A stretch of DNA of 64,000 nucleotides from positions 175,018 through 239,017 of the forward strand of contig NZ_JRJG01000038.1 in assembly GCF_000759435.1 (NCBI RefSeq). Direction: 5' to 3'. The notes beneath the pieces are model-generated. The model did no database searches. It had not been told where the DNA came from and worked only from the letters and a program-made list of their open reading frames with translations. Positions 26,168 through 35,315 of the stretch are shown here, one piece after another. The position numbers and the translations under genes are program-made. Positions within the stretch are counted from its first letter, which is position 1, and every line of letters starts with the position of its first letter. The DNA comes from Hoeflea sp. BAL378 (lineage in GTDB: Bacteria > Pseudomonadota > Alphaproteobacteria > Rhizobiales > Rhizobiaceae).

Positions 26168-27376
26168 GTGTCGGAGTGTTTGAGAGCGGTCGACAATCGC
26201 GTCGAGCGCATGGCGGGAGCCTCAAAGGTCTCCCCGACCGGCGCGTTTGCCGCGCTGGTGCTGATGGCGTGTCTAGGCCTTGCCGGATGCCAGGCCTCTA
26301 GCCTGGATGACGGGCTGGGCACTGCTGCGGGGTCCACTGTTCTGCCGGTCAGCGCTTCGACCCATGGCAGTGGGCCGGTCGCCGTGTCCATGTTGTTGCC
26401 GTCGGATGCGGCGCTGAGGACGAAGGCGGCCGACATCGCCGACGGCGCCAGGCTGGCGCTCGACGAACTCGGTGCGGGCCAGCTCAGGATCGAGGTCCAG
26501 CCCCTGGGTCCGGGCGCCGGGGAGGTTGCCGCCAGGGTCCAGGCCGCGGCCGCTGCCGGCAGCAAACTGATCATCGGCCCGGCGACGAATGCCCAGGTCG
26601 CCAGCCTCGGCTCCGCCGGCCAGCCGCGCCCGCCGGTCCTGGCGCTGGTCGCCAACAGGTCGGCCGGCGGCTCCAGCATCTGGCCGCTCTACGGCGATGC
26701 CATCGACAGCGCGCTCGAGGGCGTCGGCGCCGCGGTTGCCGCCAGGCAGAAGAACATCGTCGTCGTCCATGAAGCCGGGTTTCCGGCCGAAGGCCTTCTC
26801 AGGCTCCGGGAAGGCATCCGGCTGAAGGGCGGCTCCACGGTCGGCTTCGTGCCCTATCCGGCGGACGGCAAGAACCTGCGCGCGGCCTTCGCCAGCGGCG
26901 CGGACGTGTTCAACAAGGCCGACACCATCGTCCTGCTTGGCGGCGGCGAGGCCATCGGGCAGGTGATCGACATTCTCGCGGCGGGCGAATTCGGCAAATC
27001 CATCTCCACGGCCATCGCCACCTCGCTGATCCCCGAAGAGATCTACAGGCGGCCCTCGGCGCAAGGCCTGATCGTGGCGACGCCCTCGACCTCGAGCCTG
27101 GGCGTGATCTCCGAGCGTTTCAAGGCCAGATATGGCCGTGAGCCCAGCTACGATGCGGCGATCGGCTATGATTCCGTGGCGATTGCGGCGGGGCTGGTGC
27201 GTTCCGGGGGGCCGGATGCGATCACGGTCGCCAACCTGACTTCGTCCCGGGGCTTCCGCGGCGCAACCGGCCTGTTCCGGTTCCGGCCGGACGGCCGGAT
27301 CGAGCGGCGCATGGTGGTGCATCGCATCGAGAACGGCGCGCTCACCGTTCTCCAGGAAGAGGGCGAGGGATTCTAG
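26168..27376 (+). CDS. Ligand-binding lipoprotein, penicillin-binding protein activator/LivJ-like fold
   Basis: 402 aa from GTG 26168, which follows GGGGGGATAGGA; an ATG at 26210 would shorten it by 14 residues. The signal ends in a lipobox with Cys41 (LAGC). The mature part is a type I periplasmic-binding fold (VAVSMLLPSDAALRTKAADIADGARLALDEL, later YDAAIGYDSVAIAAGLV). Such lipoproteins are annotated as penicillin-binding protein activators (LpoA-like) or amino-acid receptors. No transport genes accompany it, which favours an envelope role. The real ligand is unknown. Confidence 0.75.
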   Translation: MSECLRAVDNRVERMAGASKVSPTGAFAALVLMACLGLAGCQASSLDDGLGTAAGSTVLPVSASTHGSGPVAVSMLLPSDAALRTKAADIADGARLALDELGAGQLRIEVQPLGPGAGEVAARVQAAAAAGSKLIIGPATNAQVASLGSAGQPRPPVLALVANRSAGGSSIWPLYGDAIDSALEGVGAAVAARQKNIVVVHEAGFPAEGLLRLREGIRLKGGSTVGFVPYPADGKNLRAAFASGADVFNKADTIVLLGGGEAIGQVIDILAAGEFGKSISTAIATSLIPEEIYRRPSAQGLIVATPSTSSLGVISERFKARYGREPSYDAAIGYDSVAIAAGLVRSGGPDAITVANLTSSRGFRGATGLFRFRPDGRIERRMVVHRIENGALTVLQEEGEGF

Positions 27377-27418
27377 GCCAGTCAGGTCGCCCTGAGACCA
27401 GGCTCCGGCGCGGTTGAA

Positions 27419-27441
27419 GACGCCGCCCGGCAAGCGGCGTC
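27419..27441. terminator. Hairpin between convergent genes
   Basis: Perfect 8-base arms GACGCCGC and GCGGCGTC with a 7-base loop, midway between the stop of the lipoprotein gene (27376) and the stop of the dehydratase gene (27490). The position suits a bidirectional terminator. No T run on either side. Confidence 0.5.
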
Positions 27442-27489
27442 AAATGCTTGCGGTTTCGGTTTTCGGCCGGCGCCCGCCGGCGGCTCGGC

Positions 27490-29289
27490 TCAGTGGTTGT
27501 CGCGGGGAACGGATTTCTGGGCGACGCGCTGGAACGAGTCCGCGCCGCGCAGCACCATGCCCTCAGAGAAGGGTTCGGCCAGATCGCGGAAGATCTTCTG
27601 CCACGGGGTCTGGCTTTCCGGGATCGGGTAGCCGCCCGCCTCGGCGAACTCCTGTCGGCGTTTTTCCCATTCTGCCTCGGGCACCAGGGCATCCACGTGG
27701 CCCTTGCCCAGGTCGATGCGGATCCTGTCGCCGTTCCTGAGCAGGGCGAGCCCGCCGCCGGCCGCAGCCTCGGGCGAGGCGTTGAGGATCGAGGGTGACG
27801 CCGAGGTTCCCGACTGGCGACCGTCGCCGATGCAGGGCAGGGCGGAAATGCCTTGTTTCAGGAGGTAGTCCGGCGGACGCATGTTGACCACTTCCGCACC
27901 GCCGGGATAGCACAGCGGCCCCGCGCCGCGCATGACGAGGATCGAGTTCTCGTCGATAGCAAGGCTCGGATCGTCGATCATCCGGTTGTAGTGCTCGGGT
28001 CCGTCAAAGACGATGGCAAAGCCCTCGAAGGCGTCCCTGTCGTCCGGGTTGGAGAGGTAGCGCGCGCGGAACTCCTCGGAAATGACCGAGGTCTTCATGA
28101 TGGCGCTGTCGAACAGCGATCCCTTGAGATTGAGGAAGCCGGCGTCCTGCAACAGCGCATCGGCGATCGGACGGATCACGTCGGCATCCTCGCTTTCGCG
28201 GTGGGCGCAATTGTCGCCGATGCTGCGGCCATTGACCGTCAGGGCACCCGGGTGCGGCAGCAGATCTGCCCGGATCAATTCCCCCAGCACCGCGGGAACG
28301 CCGCCGGCGCGGTGGAAATCCTCGCCGAGATAGGTCCCTGCGGGTTGGAGGTTGGTCAGGAGCGGAACATGGTGGCCGAGCGCCTGCCAGTCGTCATTGT
28401 CCAGGGCCACGCCGACATGTCTGGCGATCGCCACGACATGGATCGGCGCATTGGTCGAGCCGCCGAGCGCGGAATTGGCGACGATGACGTTCTCGAAGGC
28501 CTGGCGGGTCATGATGTCGGACGGCTTGAGGTCTTCGCGGACCATGTCGACGATGCGCTTGCCGGTGGCGTAGGCCATCTGGCCGCGCTCGCGATAGGGC
28601 GCGGGGATCGAGGCCGAGCCGGGCAACTGCATTCCCAGCGCCTCGGCCAGCGAGTTCATCGTCGACGCGGTGCCCATGGTGTTGCAATAGCCAACCGAGG
28701 GGGCCGACGACGTGACCAGCTCCGCGAACTGCTCGTCGTCGATCTTGCCTTCGGCGTGGAGCTCGCGCGCTTTCCAGATGATCGTGCCCGAGCCGGTGCG
28801 TTCGCCGCGGAACCAGCCGTTGAGCATGGGGCCCACCGAAAAGGCGATCGCCGGGATGTTGACGGTGGCCGCGGCCATCAGCAGCGCCGGCGTGGTCTTG
28901 TCACAGCCGATGGTGAGCACCACCCCGTCGAGCGGATAGCCGAACAGCGATTCCACCAGCCCGAGATAGGCGAGATTTCGATCGAGCATCGCCGTGGGGC
29001 GCTTCCCGGTTTCCTGGATCGGGTGGACCGGGACCTCGAACGGGACGCCGCCATTGGCGATGATGCCATCGCGGATGCGCTTGGCAAGCTCGATATGGTG
29101 ACGGTTGCAGGGCGACAGGTCCGATCCGGTCTGGGCGATGGCGATGATCGGTTTTCCCGATTGCAGCTCGTCGCGCGTCAGCCCGTAATTGACGTAGCGT
29201 TCGATGTAGAGCGCCGTCATCTCGCTGTTTTCTGGGTTGTCGAACCAAAGCTGAGAACGCAGTGCGGCTGGCTTCTTCGTGTCTGACAT
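27490..29289 (-). CDS. IlvD/Edd-family sugar-acid dehydratase
   Basis: 599 aa. Iron-sulfur cysteines are Cys61 (SPCNRH), Cys129 (GCDKTTPA) and Cys202 (YCNTMGTAS). Length and the [19 protein letters not shown] start resemble the branch containing L-arabonate, D-xylonate and D-galactonate/fuconate dehydratases rather than IlvD proper. It removes water from an aldonic acid to give a 2-keto-3-deoxy acid. It is the last gene of a sugar ABC operon that also encodes a lactonase, so it probably acts on the sugar imported by that system. The sugar is not determined. Confidence 0.85.
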   Translation of the reverse strand: MSDTKKPAALRSQLWFDNPENSEMTALYIERYVNYGLTRDELQSGKPIIAIAQTGSDLSPCNRHHIELAKRIRDGIIANGGVPFEVPVHPIQETGKRPTAMLDRNLAYLGLVESLFGYPLDGVVLTIGCDKTTPALLMAAATVNIPAIAFSVGPMLNGWFRGERTGSGTIIWKARELHAEGKIDDEQFAELVTSSAPSVGYCNTMGTASTMNSLAEALGMQLPGSASIPAPYRERGQMAYATGKRIVDMVREDLKPSDIMTRQAFENVIVANSALGGSTNAPIHVVAIARHVGVALDNDDWQALGHHVPLLTNLQPAGTYLGEDFHRAGGVPAVLGELIRADLLPHPGALTVNGRSIGDNCAHRESEDADVIRPIADALLQDAGFLNLKGSLFDSAIMKTSVISEEFRARYLSNPDDRDAFEGFAIVFDGPEHYNRMIDDPSLAIDENSILVMRGAGPLCYPGGAEVVNMRPPDYLLKQGISALPCIGDGRQSGTSASPSILNASPEAAAGGGLALLRNGDRIRIDLGKGHVDALVPEAEWEKRRQEFAEAGGYPIPESQTPWQKIFRDLAEPFSEGMVLRGADSFQRVAQKSVPRDNH

Positions 29290-29388
29290 CTAGGTCTCCA
29301 AAGCCGGTTGGTGTGCGGCTGAAAGTGTGAGCTGGCCCTGCGACGGGGCGATCCGGGAGCGAGTGACGGCGGTCATGAGCATCCTGTC

Positions 29389-30303
29389 CTAGCAGCCCCT
29401 CGTCCGGACATAAATCGAATACACCGATGTTGTCGCGCAGATGGCGAGGCGATTCCGGTTGGGGCCGAAGAAGCACAGGTTGGCCACCACTTCATCGATC
29501 CTTATCTTGCCCAGAAGCTCGCCATCGGGCGAATAACAATGCACCCCGTCGCCGGCCGAGGACCAGAGATTTCCTGAGACATCGACGCGGAATCCGTCAA
29601 ACAGTCCGCAGTCCGACATCGCGAAATCCTCGCCGGGACCCAATGTGGAGCCGTTTGCGTCGACGGGGTATTTGCGGATCTTGGGCGCGCAGTCGGGCTG
29701 GTGGGTTTGCCCGGTGTCGGCCACATAGAGCACCGTCTCATCCGGCGAGAAGGCGAGGCCGTTGGGCTGGACGAGATCGCTGACGACGACCGAGATCCGG
29801 CCATCGGGCGCGCACCGATACACCTGGGACGCGCCGATCTCGGATGGAGCCGCATGGCCCTCGTAGTCGCTGTCGATGCCGTAGGTCGGATCGGTGAACC
29901 AGATCGAGCCGTCGGATTTCACCACCACGTCGTTGGGCGAATTGAGTCGCTTGCCGTCGAAGCGGTCGGCGACAATCGTGCGGCTGCCATCATGCTCGAT
30001 CCTGCTGACAGCCCGGCCGCCATGCTCGCAGCTTATCAGCCTGCCTTGCCGGTCCGTGGTGTGGCCGTTGTGATGACGGCAGGGCTGCTCGTACACCGAC
30101 ACCGAGCCGTCGGTCTCGTCCCAGCGCATCAGCCGGTCATTGGGAATATCCGACCAGAGGAGGTATTTGCCCGCCGCCATGTAGACCGGCCCCTCGCACC
30201 AGCGCCCGCCGGTCCAGAGCCTCTCCAGCCCGGCGTTGCCGTGGATGAGGCCGGAAAAGCGGGAGTCCTTGATGTCATAGAGGGGTGTGGGCGATGTTGT
30301 CAT
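29389..30303 (-). CDS. SMP-30/gluconolactonase-family lactonase
   Basis: 304 aa six-bladed propeller of the SMP-30/LRE family. Metal-site elements are WCEGPVYMAAG (Glu), LNSPNDVVVKSDGSIWFTDPTYG (Asn and nearby Asp) and VADTG. Such enzymes hydrolyse aldonolactones to aldonic acids. The start overlaps the stop of the permease gene (ATGA), so it belongs to the sugar operon, acting between an as yet unseen aldose dehydrogenase and the IlvD/Edd dehydratase. It has no signal peptide, so it is cytoplasmic. Confidence 0.87.
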   Translation of the reverse strand: MTTSPTPLYDIKDSRFSGLIHGNAGLERLWTGGRWCEGPVYMAAGKYLLWSDIPNDRLMRWDETDGSVSVYEQPCRHHNGHTTDRQGRLISCEHGGRAVSRIEHDGSRTIVADRFDGKRLNSPNDVVVKSDGSIWFTDPTYGIDSDYEGHAAPSEIGASQVYRCAPDGRISVVVSDLVQPNGLAFSPDETVLYVADTGQTHQPDCAPKIRKYPVDANGSTLGPGEDFAMSDCGLFDGFRVDVSGNLWSSAGDGVHCYSPDGELLGKIRIDEVVANLCFFGPNRNRLAICATTSVYSIYVRTRGC

Positions 30304-31259
30304 GACTGCACCTTGTTGCCGCGTCCATAGACCAGAAGCATACAGATAATCACCGAACCATAAATCACCTGGCGGCCCGCCTCCGGCATCTGCATGATCG
30401 ACAGCACGGAATTCAACAGGACGATCAGGATGACGCCGACAAGCGTGCCGGCATAGCGCCCCTGTCCGCCGAGAATGCGAGTGCCGCCGATGACCACGGC
30501 GGCGATCGCCGGCAGGAGAAAGGCGTTGCCCATGCCCTGGAAGGCGCGGGCCGAATAGCCCGCCAGCATCACGCCGGCCATGGCCGCGCAGACGCCCGAG
30601 ACGACGAAGGATGCCAGGATCACCCGGCGGGTGCGCACGCCCGACAGATAGGCGGCCATCTCGCGGTTGCCGGTCAGATAGATCTGCCGTCCGAAGGCGG
30701 TGCGCTTGAGCATGATGGCTATGACGAGGGAGACCGCCAGCCAGACGAAGATGGCGGAGGGGATGCCCATGAGCTTGCTCGATGCCAGCGCGCGCATCAA
30801 CGGCGTGGCGGAATCCTGGGGCGCGAAGCCGCCGGTGTGGGCGACCATCAGGCCGCGCAGCACCGAATCGACGCCGAGCGTGAAGATCATCGACGGCACG
30901 CGCAGATAGGCGACGCCGAAGCCGTTGACCAGGCCGACGCCGACGCCGATGGCGATGCCGACCGGGATGGCCAGATCGCCACCGACGGTGGTGGCCATCA
31001 TCGCCGCCGCCGTCATCGTCCAGGCGACGCTGAGATCGATGTGGCCGAGAAGGATGACCACCATCATGCCGGCGGCGACGATGCCGAGGAAGGATCCGGT
31101 CTGCAGTTGCTGCAAAAGGTAGCCCGGCGACAGCAGCGGCGCCGTCCCTTGGGTCGACAGCGTGTAGACGGTGCCGACAGACAGGATGACGAGAATGAAA
31201 CCCGACGCGATGAAGATCGGCTTGTCTTCGGATTTCAGGCTCGGGATCGCAATCTTCAT
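30300..31259 (-). CDS. Ribose-type ABC permease (second of operon)
   Basis: 319 aa RbsC/AraH-family membrane protein with 8-10 hydrophobic segments. Family elements are GHIDLSVAWTMTAAAM near residue 72, the VPSMIFTLGVDSVLRGL region and late IAAVVIGGTRILGGQGRYAGT. I chose ATG 31259, which directly follows an AGGAGG-like site. It is only distantly similar to the neighbouring permease, so the channel is probably a heterodimer. Confidence 0.88.
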   Translation of the reverse strand: MKIAIPSLKSEDKPIFIASGFILVILSVGTVYTLSTQGTAPLLSPGYLLQQLQTGSFLGIVAAGMMVVILLGHIDLSVAWTMTAAAMMATTVGGDLAIPVGIAIGVGVGLVNGFGVAYLRVPSMIFTLGVDSVLRGLMVAHTGGFAPQDSATPLMRALASSKLMGIPSAIFVWLAVSLVIAIMLKRTAFGRQIYLTGNREMAAYLSGVRTRRVILASFVVSGVCAAMAGVMLAGYSARAFQGMGNAFLLPAIAAVVIGGTRILGGQGRYAGTLVGVILIVLLNSVLSIMQMPEAGRQVIYGSVIICMLLVYGRGNKVQS

Positions 31260-31270
31260 GTCCTTGCCTC

Positions 31271-32320
31271 CTAGCGGAACAGGGCGAGCTGGTTCTTGAC
31301 CCTGAGGGTCCGGAACGCGCCGAGGCTGACCGCAGCCAGAAGAACCAGTCCCTCGACCAGCGGCTGGAGCAGCGGGTCGATGGAGACGATGCGGAAGTAG
31401 AACGAGATGACGCGTAGGACCAGCGCGCCGACGAGCGAGGCAATGGCGCCGCCGACGCCGCCGAGCAGCGAGGTGCCGCCGACCACCACGGCGGCTATCG
31501 AGTTGAGTGTGTAGGCACCGGCCTGGGTGATATCGGCATTGCCCGACGAGGTCTGGATGGCGAGATAGAGGCCCGCGCATCCGGCGAAGAAGCCCGCCAG
31601 GGTGAAGGCCGCGATCTTGGCCCGATCGAGATTGAGGCCCGACATGTAGGCCGCGCCCTCGGCCGAGCCGATGGCATAGACCGTGCGGCCGGTGATTGTG
31701 TGCTTGAAAGGCAGCCAGACCCCGAAGGCGATGACGATGACGATCAGCAGCGGCACGGGAACCCAGGCAAAGGACGAGAACCAGGCTGCATCCGCGTCGA
31801 ACCAGCCATAGGTGTCGACAAGCTCGTAAAGATCGTTGGTGAGCGCCCAACTGATGTCGTCATCGACAGTGCCGCCCGGCGCGGGGCGGATGAACAGTGC
31901 GAGCCCGACCGCGATCGCGCCGGTGGCGAGCGTGGCGATGATCGGCTGCAGCCGGCCGTAGACGACGATCAGCCCGTTCGCCACGCCGAAGGCGGTGCCG
32001 GTGGCGAGCGTGACGACCATGCCGAGGAGGATCTGTTGAGGCGAGCCGCTGACCACCACGGACGCCACGCAATTGGTGAGCGTCATGATCGCGCCCACCG
32101 ACAGGTCGAGCCCGCCCAGCAGCACCGGCACGGTCTGGGCCATCGCCAGGAAGACGATCGCCACCGATTCATTGGTGTTCTGGATGAGAAGCGCGGCGGA
32201 AAAGCCGCGCGGATGCAGGAGGTTGTAAATCAGGTACAGCACCAGCAACAGGATGATGGCGCCCAAGAAGCCGGAATTCTGCCGGATCGTGGCGGCGAGC
32301 GGCGAGCGGGCGTTACGCAT
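31271..32320 (-). CDS. Ribose-type ABC permease (first of operon)
   Basis: 349 aa RbsC-family membrane protein, start ATG 32320, which lies inside the end of the ATPase gene (8-base overlap). Typical segments are GGLDLSVGAIMTLTNCV near residue 95 and NSIAAVVVGGTSLLGGVGGAIAS near 265. The long polar loop near residues 165-200 (GGTVDDDISWALTND onward) is an unusually large periplasmic insertion. Confidence 0.88.
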   Translation of the reverse strand: MRNARSPLAATIRQNSGFLGAIILLLVLYLIYNLLHPRGFSAALLIQNTNESVAIVFLAMAQTVPVLLGGLDLSVGAIMTLTNCVASVVVSGSPQQILLGMVVTLATGTAFGVANGLIVVYGRLQPIIATLATGAIAVGLALFIRPAPGGTVDDDISWALTNDLYELVDTYGWFDADAAWFSSFAWVPVPLLIVIVIAFGVWLPFKHTITGRTVYAIGSAEGAAYMSGLNLDRAKIAAFTLAGFFAGCAGLYLAIQTSSGNADITQAGAYTLNSIAAVVVGGTSLLGGVGGAIASLVGALVLRVISFYFRIVSIDPLLQPLVEGLVLLAAVSLGAFRTLRVKNQLALFR

Positions 32321-33857
32321 GGGACGGTCCCGGCACGGCGTGAGGCACGGCGCCGCCGACATTGAGCGAGGCGGCGACGATTGCCTCTTCCGTGATGGCG
32401 TCGCCGCTGAGGCTGGCGACGATGCCGCCGTCATACATCACCATGACGCGGTCGCAGCAGCCGATCAGCTCGGCATAGTCGCTGGAGTAGAGGAGAATGG
32501 TCTTTCCCTGATCGGCGAGGTCGCGCATCAGCCTGTAGATCTCCTGCTTGGTGCCCACGTCGATGCCCCGGGTCGGATCGTTGAGCAGGATCACGTCGGG
32601 ATCGGTCATCAGCCATTTGGCGATCACCACCTTCTGCTGGTTGCCGCCGGAAAGGGTCGCGACCGGGTCGTCGGCGCTGCCGGTCTTGATCCGGAGTTTC
32701 GCGATCCCGTCCTCGACCGCCTGTCTCGCCTTGTCCGCATTGATGAAAATCCCGTCGGACACGCGGGCGTAGGACGCCGCCAGCAGATTGTCGGCGATGG
32801 ACATGGCGAGCATCAGGCCTTCGGTCTTGCGGTCCTCCGGCACGAGGGCGATGCGCAGGGAGGCCTGCTTGGCCTCGGCCGGGGATCCGGGTGTACAGGG
32901 CCTGCCGGCGATGGTGACCCGCCCCTGCATGCCGCGCAGCACGCCGAACAGGCCGAGCAGCAGCTCCTTCTGGCCCTGGCCGTCAAGGCCGCCGAGGCCG
33001 ACGATCTCGCCCTTGCCGATGCTGAGGCTCACATCCTTGATCTGGCGCTCCCAGGCGAGATTTTCGATCCGCAGATGCTCCGGACGTGGTTTCGGCGCGG
33101 GTTTCGGCGGGTATTGGGCGTCGACTTCGCGGCCGATCATCAGCCGCACGATCTCGCGGTCGGTGCGCGCGCCCTTGGCAAAAGTCTCGATGTGCTGGCC
33201 GTTGCGGAACACCGACAGCGTGTCGCAGAGCTGCTCGATCTCGTGCATGCGGTGCGAGATGAACAGGCTGGAGACGTTCTGCGCCTTCAGGTCGGCCAGC
33301 AGTTCATAGACGGTGCCGACATCGCGGCTGGTGAGCGCCGAGGTGGCCTCGTCGAGAATGAGAACCTTCGGATCCTTGCCCAGCGCCTTGGCGATCTCGA
33401 CCATCTGCCGGCGCGACAGCGAGAGTTCGCGCACCAGCGCGTTGGGGTCGACATCCTCGCATTTGATGCGGGCCAGCAGCTCCTCCGCGCAGCGCCGTTG
33501 CGCGCGCTTGTCGATCAGGCCGAACCTGCGCGGCGGCGACGCCAGCGAGATATTGTCGGAGACCGACAGATCCGGCACCAGCGACAGTTCCTGGAAGATG
33601 CAGACAATGCCGGAGGCGACCGCGTGCGTCGGATTGGCGAAGCTGACCCTGGTCCCGTTCACGCTCAGCTCGCCCGAATCCGGCTGCAGGACGCCGGAGA
33701 TGATCTTGATCAGTGTCGACTTGCCGGCGCCGTTCTCGCCCAGGATGCCGTGGATCGCGCCGCTGAAACAGGCGAAATCGACGTTCTCCAGAGCGCGGGT
33801 GCCGGAGAAGTGCTTGGAGACGCCAGACAACTGGACGATCGGGCGGTCTGCGGTCAT
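32313..33857 (-). CDS. Sugar ABC transporter ATPase, two-domain RbsA type
   Basis: 514 aa with two fused nucleotide-binding domains. The first has Walker A GENGAGKST near residue 38 and Walker B VLILDEATSAL. The second has the usual degenerate Walker A (GLDGQGQKEL), LSGGNQQK signature and LLNDPTRGIDVG. Start ATG 33857 follows a GAGG site. It powers the two downstream permeases. A stable hairpin separates it from the binding-protein gene. Confidence 0.92.
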   Translation of the reverse strand: MTADRPIVQLSGVSKHFSGTRALENVDFACFSGAIHGILGENGAGKSTLIKIISGVLQPDSGELSVNGTRVSFANPTHAVASGIVCIFQELSLVPDLSVSDNISLASPPRRFGLIDKRAQRRCAEELLARIKCEDVDPNALVRELSLSRRQMVEIAKALGKDPKVLILDEATSALTSRDVGTVYELLADLKAQNVSSLFISHRMHEIEQLCDTLSVFRNGQHIETFAKGARTDREIVRLMIGREVDAQYPPKPAPKPRPEHLRIENLAWERQIKDVSLSIGKGEIVGLGGLDGQGQKELLLGLFGVLRGMQGRVTIAGRPCTPGSPAEAKQASLRIALVPEDRKTEGLMLAMSIADNLLAASYARVSDGIFINADKARQAVEDGIAKLRIKTGSADDPVATLSGGNQQKVVIAKWLMTDPDVILLNDPTRGIDVGTKQEIYRLMRDLADQGKTILLYSSDYAELIGCCDRVMVMYDGGIVASLSGDAITEEAIVAASLNVGGAVPHAVPGPSHA

Positions 33858-34026
33858 TGCCTCGGTTTTCCTTGTTGGCTGCGCTGTCCGGTCCCTGCCC
33901 ATCCCGTGGGCCGGCAAACGATGCCCCTGAGCGTGGCTTGCGGCGCGCCACTGTCTCGGGTGGGATGCGCGGGCAGACCTTCGGGCGGCGGCGGAGTGTC
34001 CGGTCGACGGGCAGGTTCAGGCTGGA

Positions 34027-34057
34027 ACGGGACGCCGGACGTCGTGCGGCGCCCCGT
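34027..34057 (-). terminator. Hairpin between binding protein and ATPase genes (possible attenuator)
   Basis: On the minus strand, 11-base arms ACGGGGCGCCG and CGGCGTCCCGT (one G-T wobble) with a 9-base loop, 15 bases after the binding-protein stop. Such hairpins often stop part of transcription or protect the upstream message, giving more binding protein than transporter. The 214-base gap holds no other feature I can support. Confidence 0.5.
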
Positions 34058-34071
34058 CACTCTTCAACTGA

Positions 34072-35208
34072 CTAGTTCAAGTCGGCTTCGGTCTGCGCCA
34101 TGATCGACGGACCCGAGATGTTGACGCCGCAGGGCGGGAACTCGTTCACGGTGAAGAAGTTGTCGGGCAGGTCGCTCCAGTAGTTCTTGCCGTCCTCGAG
34201 ATCCTTGTAGGTCGCGACCGGCAGCGGCACCGAGATAAGCTGCGGCATGACATTGCCCTCGAGCGCCGAGACCGCGGCCTTCATGGCAATGGCGACCAGA
34301 CCGGGAGACTGGCCGATCGAGATGCCCTTCAGCCCTTCGCCGGAATATTTGGCGATGGCCTTGCGGTAACCGTTCTCGGACTCGCCGGCGACGGGAACCC
34401 AGGGATGACCGGCATCCGAGAGCGCCTGGATGACGCCGTTGGAGCCGCCTTGGCCGACGACAGCCTCGAACTGGCCATGCACCGCAATGGCGTCCGCGAC
34501 GACCTTCTGGGTCGTGCCGTCGTCCCAGTTGCCCACCACCGAGACGATTTCCCAGGCGCCGCCGTCGGCCTTGAACGTCTCGTTGATGCCGATGGAGCGA
34601 TCGCGGTCGACCGAATTGCCCGGCAGGCCCCGCACTTCGAGGATCTTGCCCGCGGTGACGCCCTTGGCCTTGAGCTCGTCGAGCGCGAACTGCGCCCACA
34701 TCCGGCCCATCATGAGCTGGTCCTCGTTGACCTGCATGACGGCGTCGGTGTCGAGCACGTTGTCGAACGGCACCAGCACCACATTGTTCTTGTCGGCCAG
34801 CCGGATGACCCGGTCGAAGCCATCCGGCGCAACGGCGATGGTGACGATGGCGTCGTAGCCCTGGTTGATGAAATCCTCGATGGCGCCGAGCTGGGCCGGG
34901 GCGTCCGTCCCGGTCGAGACCACCTTGAATTCGGCGATCTTGTCCTTGATCGACGGGTCTTCGGCGAAGGCCTTGGCGGTCTTGATCATCTGGATCCGCC
35001 AGCCGTTGCCGACGAAGCCGTTGACCACGGCAATCTTGTAGGGGCCCGGCTTGGCGGGCCATTGCATGTATTTGGTCTCCGCGCTCCAGGGCGCGAAGCA
35101 TTCGGGATCGGCGCCGGGGCCGGAGACGACCTCGGGTCCGGCGAGGGACAGGCTTGTCGAAAGCATCAGGCCCACGAATGCGGCAGAAATGACTGTTGGC
35201 AACTTCAT
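34072..35208 (-). CDS. Periplasmic sugar-binding protein (RbsB/XylF-like)
   Basis: 378 aa with a signal peptide (cleavage near SLA-GP). The type I periplasmic-binding fold is seen from residue 55: YKIAVVNGFVGNGWRIQMIKTAKAF, then DFINQGYDAIVTIAVAP and the DQLMMGRMWAQFALDEL region. The N-terminal extension with a Cys (PECFAPWSAETKYMQWP) and the C-terminal Cys near NEFPPCGVNISG could form a disulfide. It precedes the ATPase and permease genes. Sugar not determined; the lactonase and dehydratase downstream point to an aldose or its lactone. Confidence 0.88.
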   Translation of the reverse strand: MKLPTVISAAFVGLMLSTSLSLAGPEVVSGPGADPECFAPWSAETKYMQWPAKPGPYKIAVVNGFVGNGWRIQMIKTAKAFAEDPSIKDKIAEFKVVSTGTDAPAQLGAIEDFINQGYDAIVTIAVAPDGFDRVIRLADKNNVVLVPFDNVLDTDAVMQVNEDQLMMGRMWAQFALDELKAKGVTAGKILEVRGLPGNSVDRDRSIGINETFKADGGAWEIVSVVGNWDDGTTQKVVADAIAVHGQFEAVVGQGGSNGVIQALSDAGHPWVPVAGESENGYRKAIAKYSGEGLKGISIGQSPGLVAIAMKAAVSALEGNVMPQLISVPLPVATYKDLEDGKNYWSDLPDNFFTVNEFPPCGVNISGPSIMAQTEADLN

Positions 35209-35315
35209 GTTAAGTCCTCCTCCTTTGGTGCTTCATCGCACCCTCCCTGATGCCACCATGAGTGGCGATCATCTCCCCAGCCGCCGCGCGTCGCAGCGGC
35301 TTCCTGCTGACTGCG

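Noticed and set aside
32253..34103. 616-codon plus-strand frame opposite the sugar ABC ATPase gene
   Set aside because: The minus-strand protein has complete ABC motifs in both domains; the plus-strand product has none and is His/Gly/Asp-rich.
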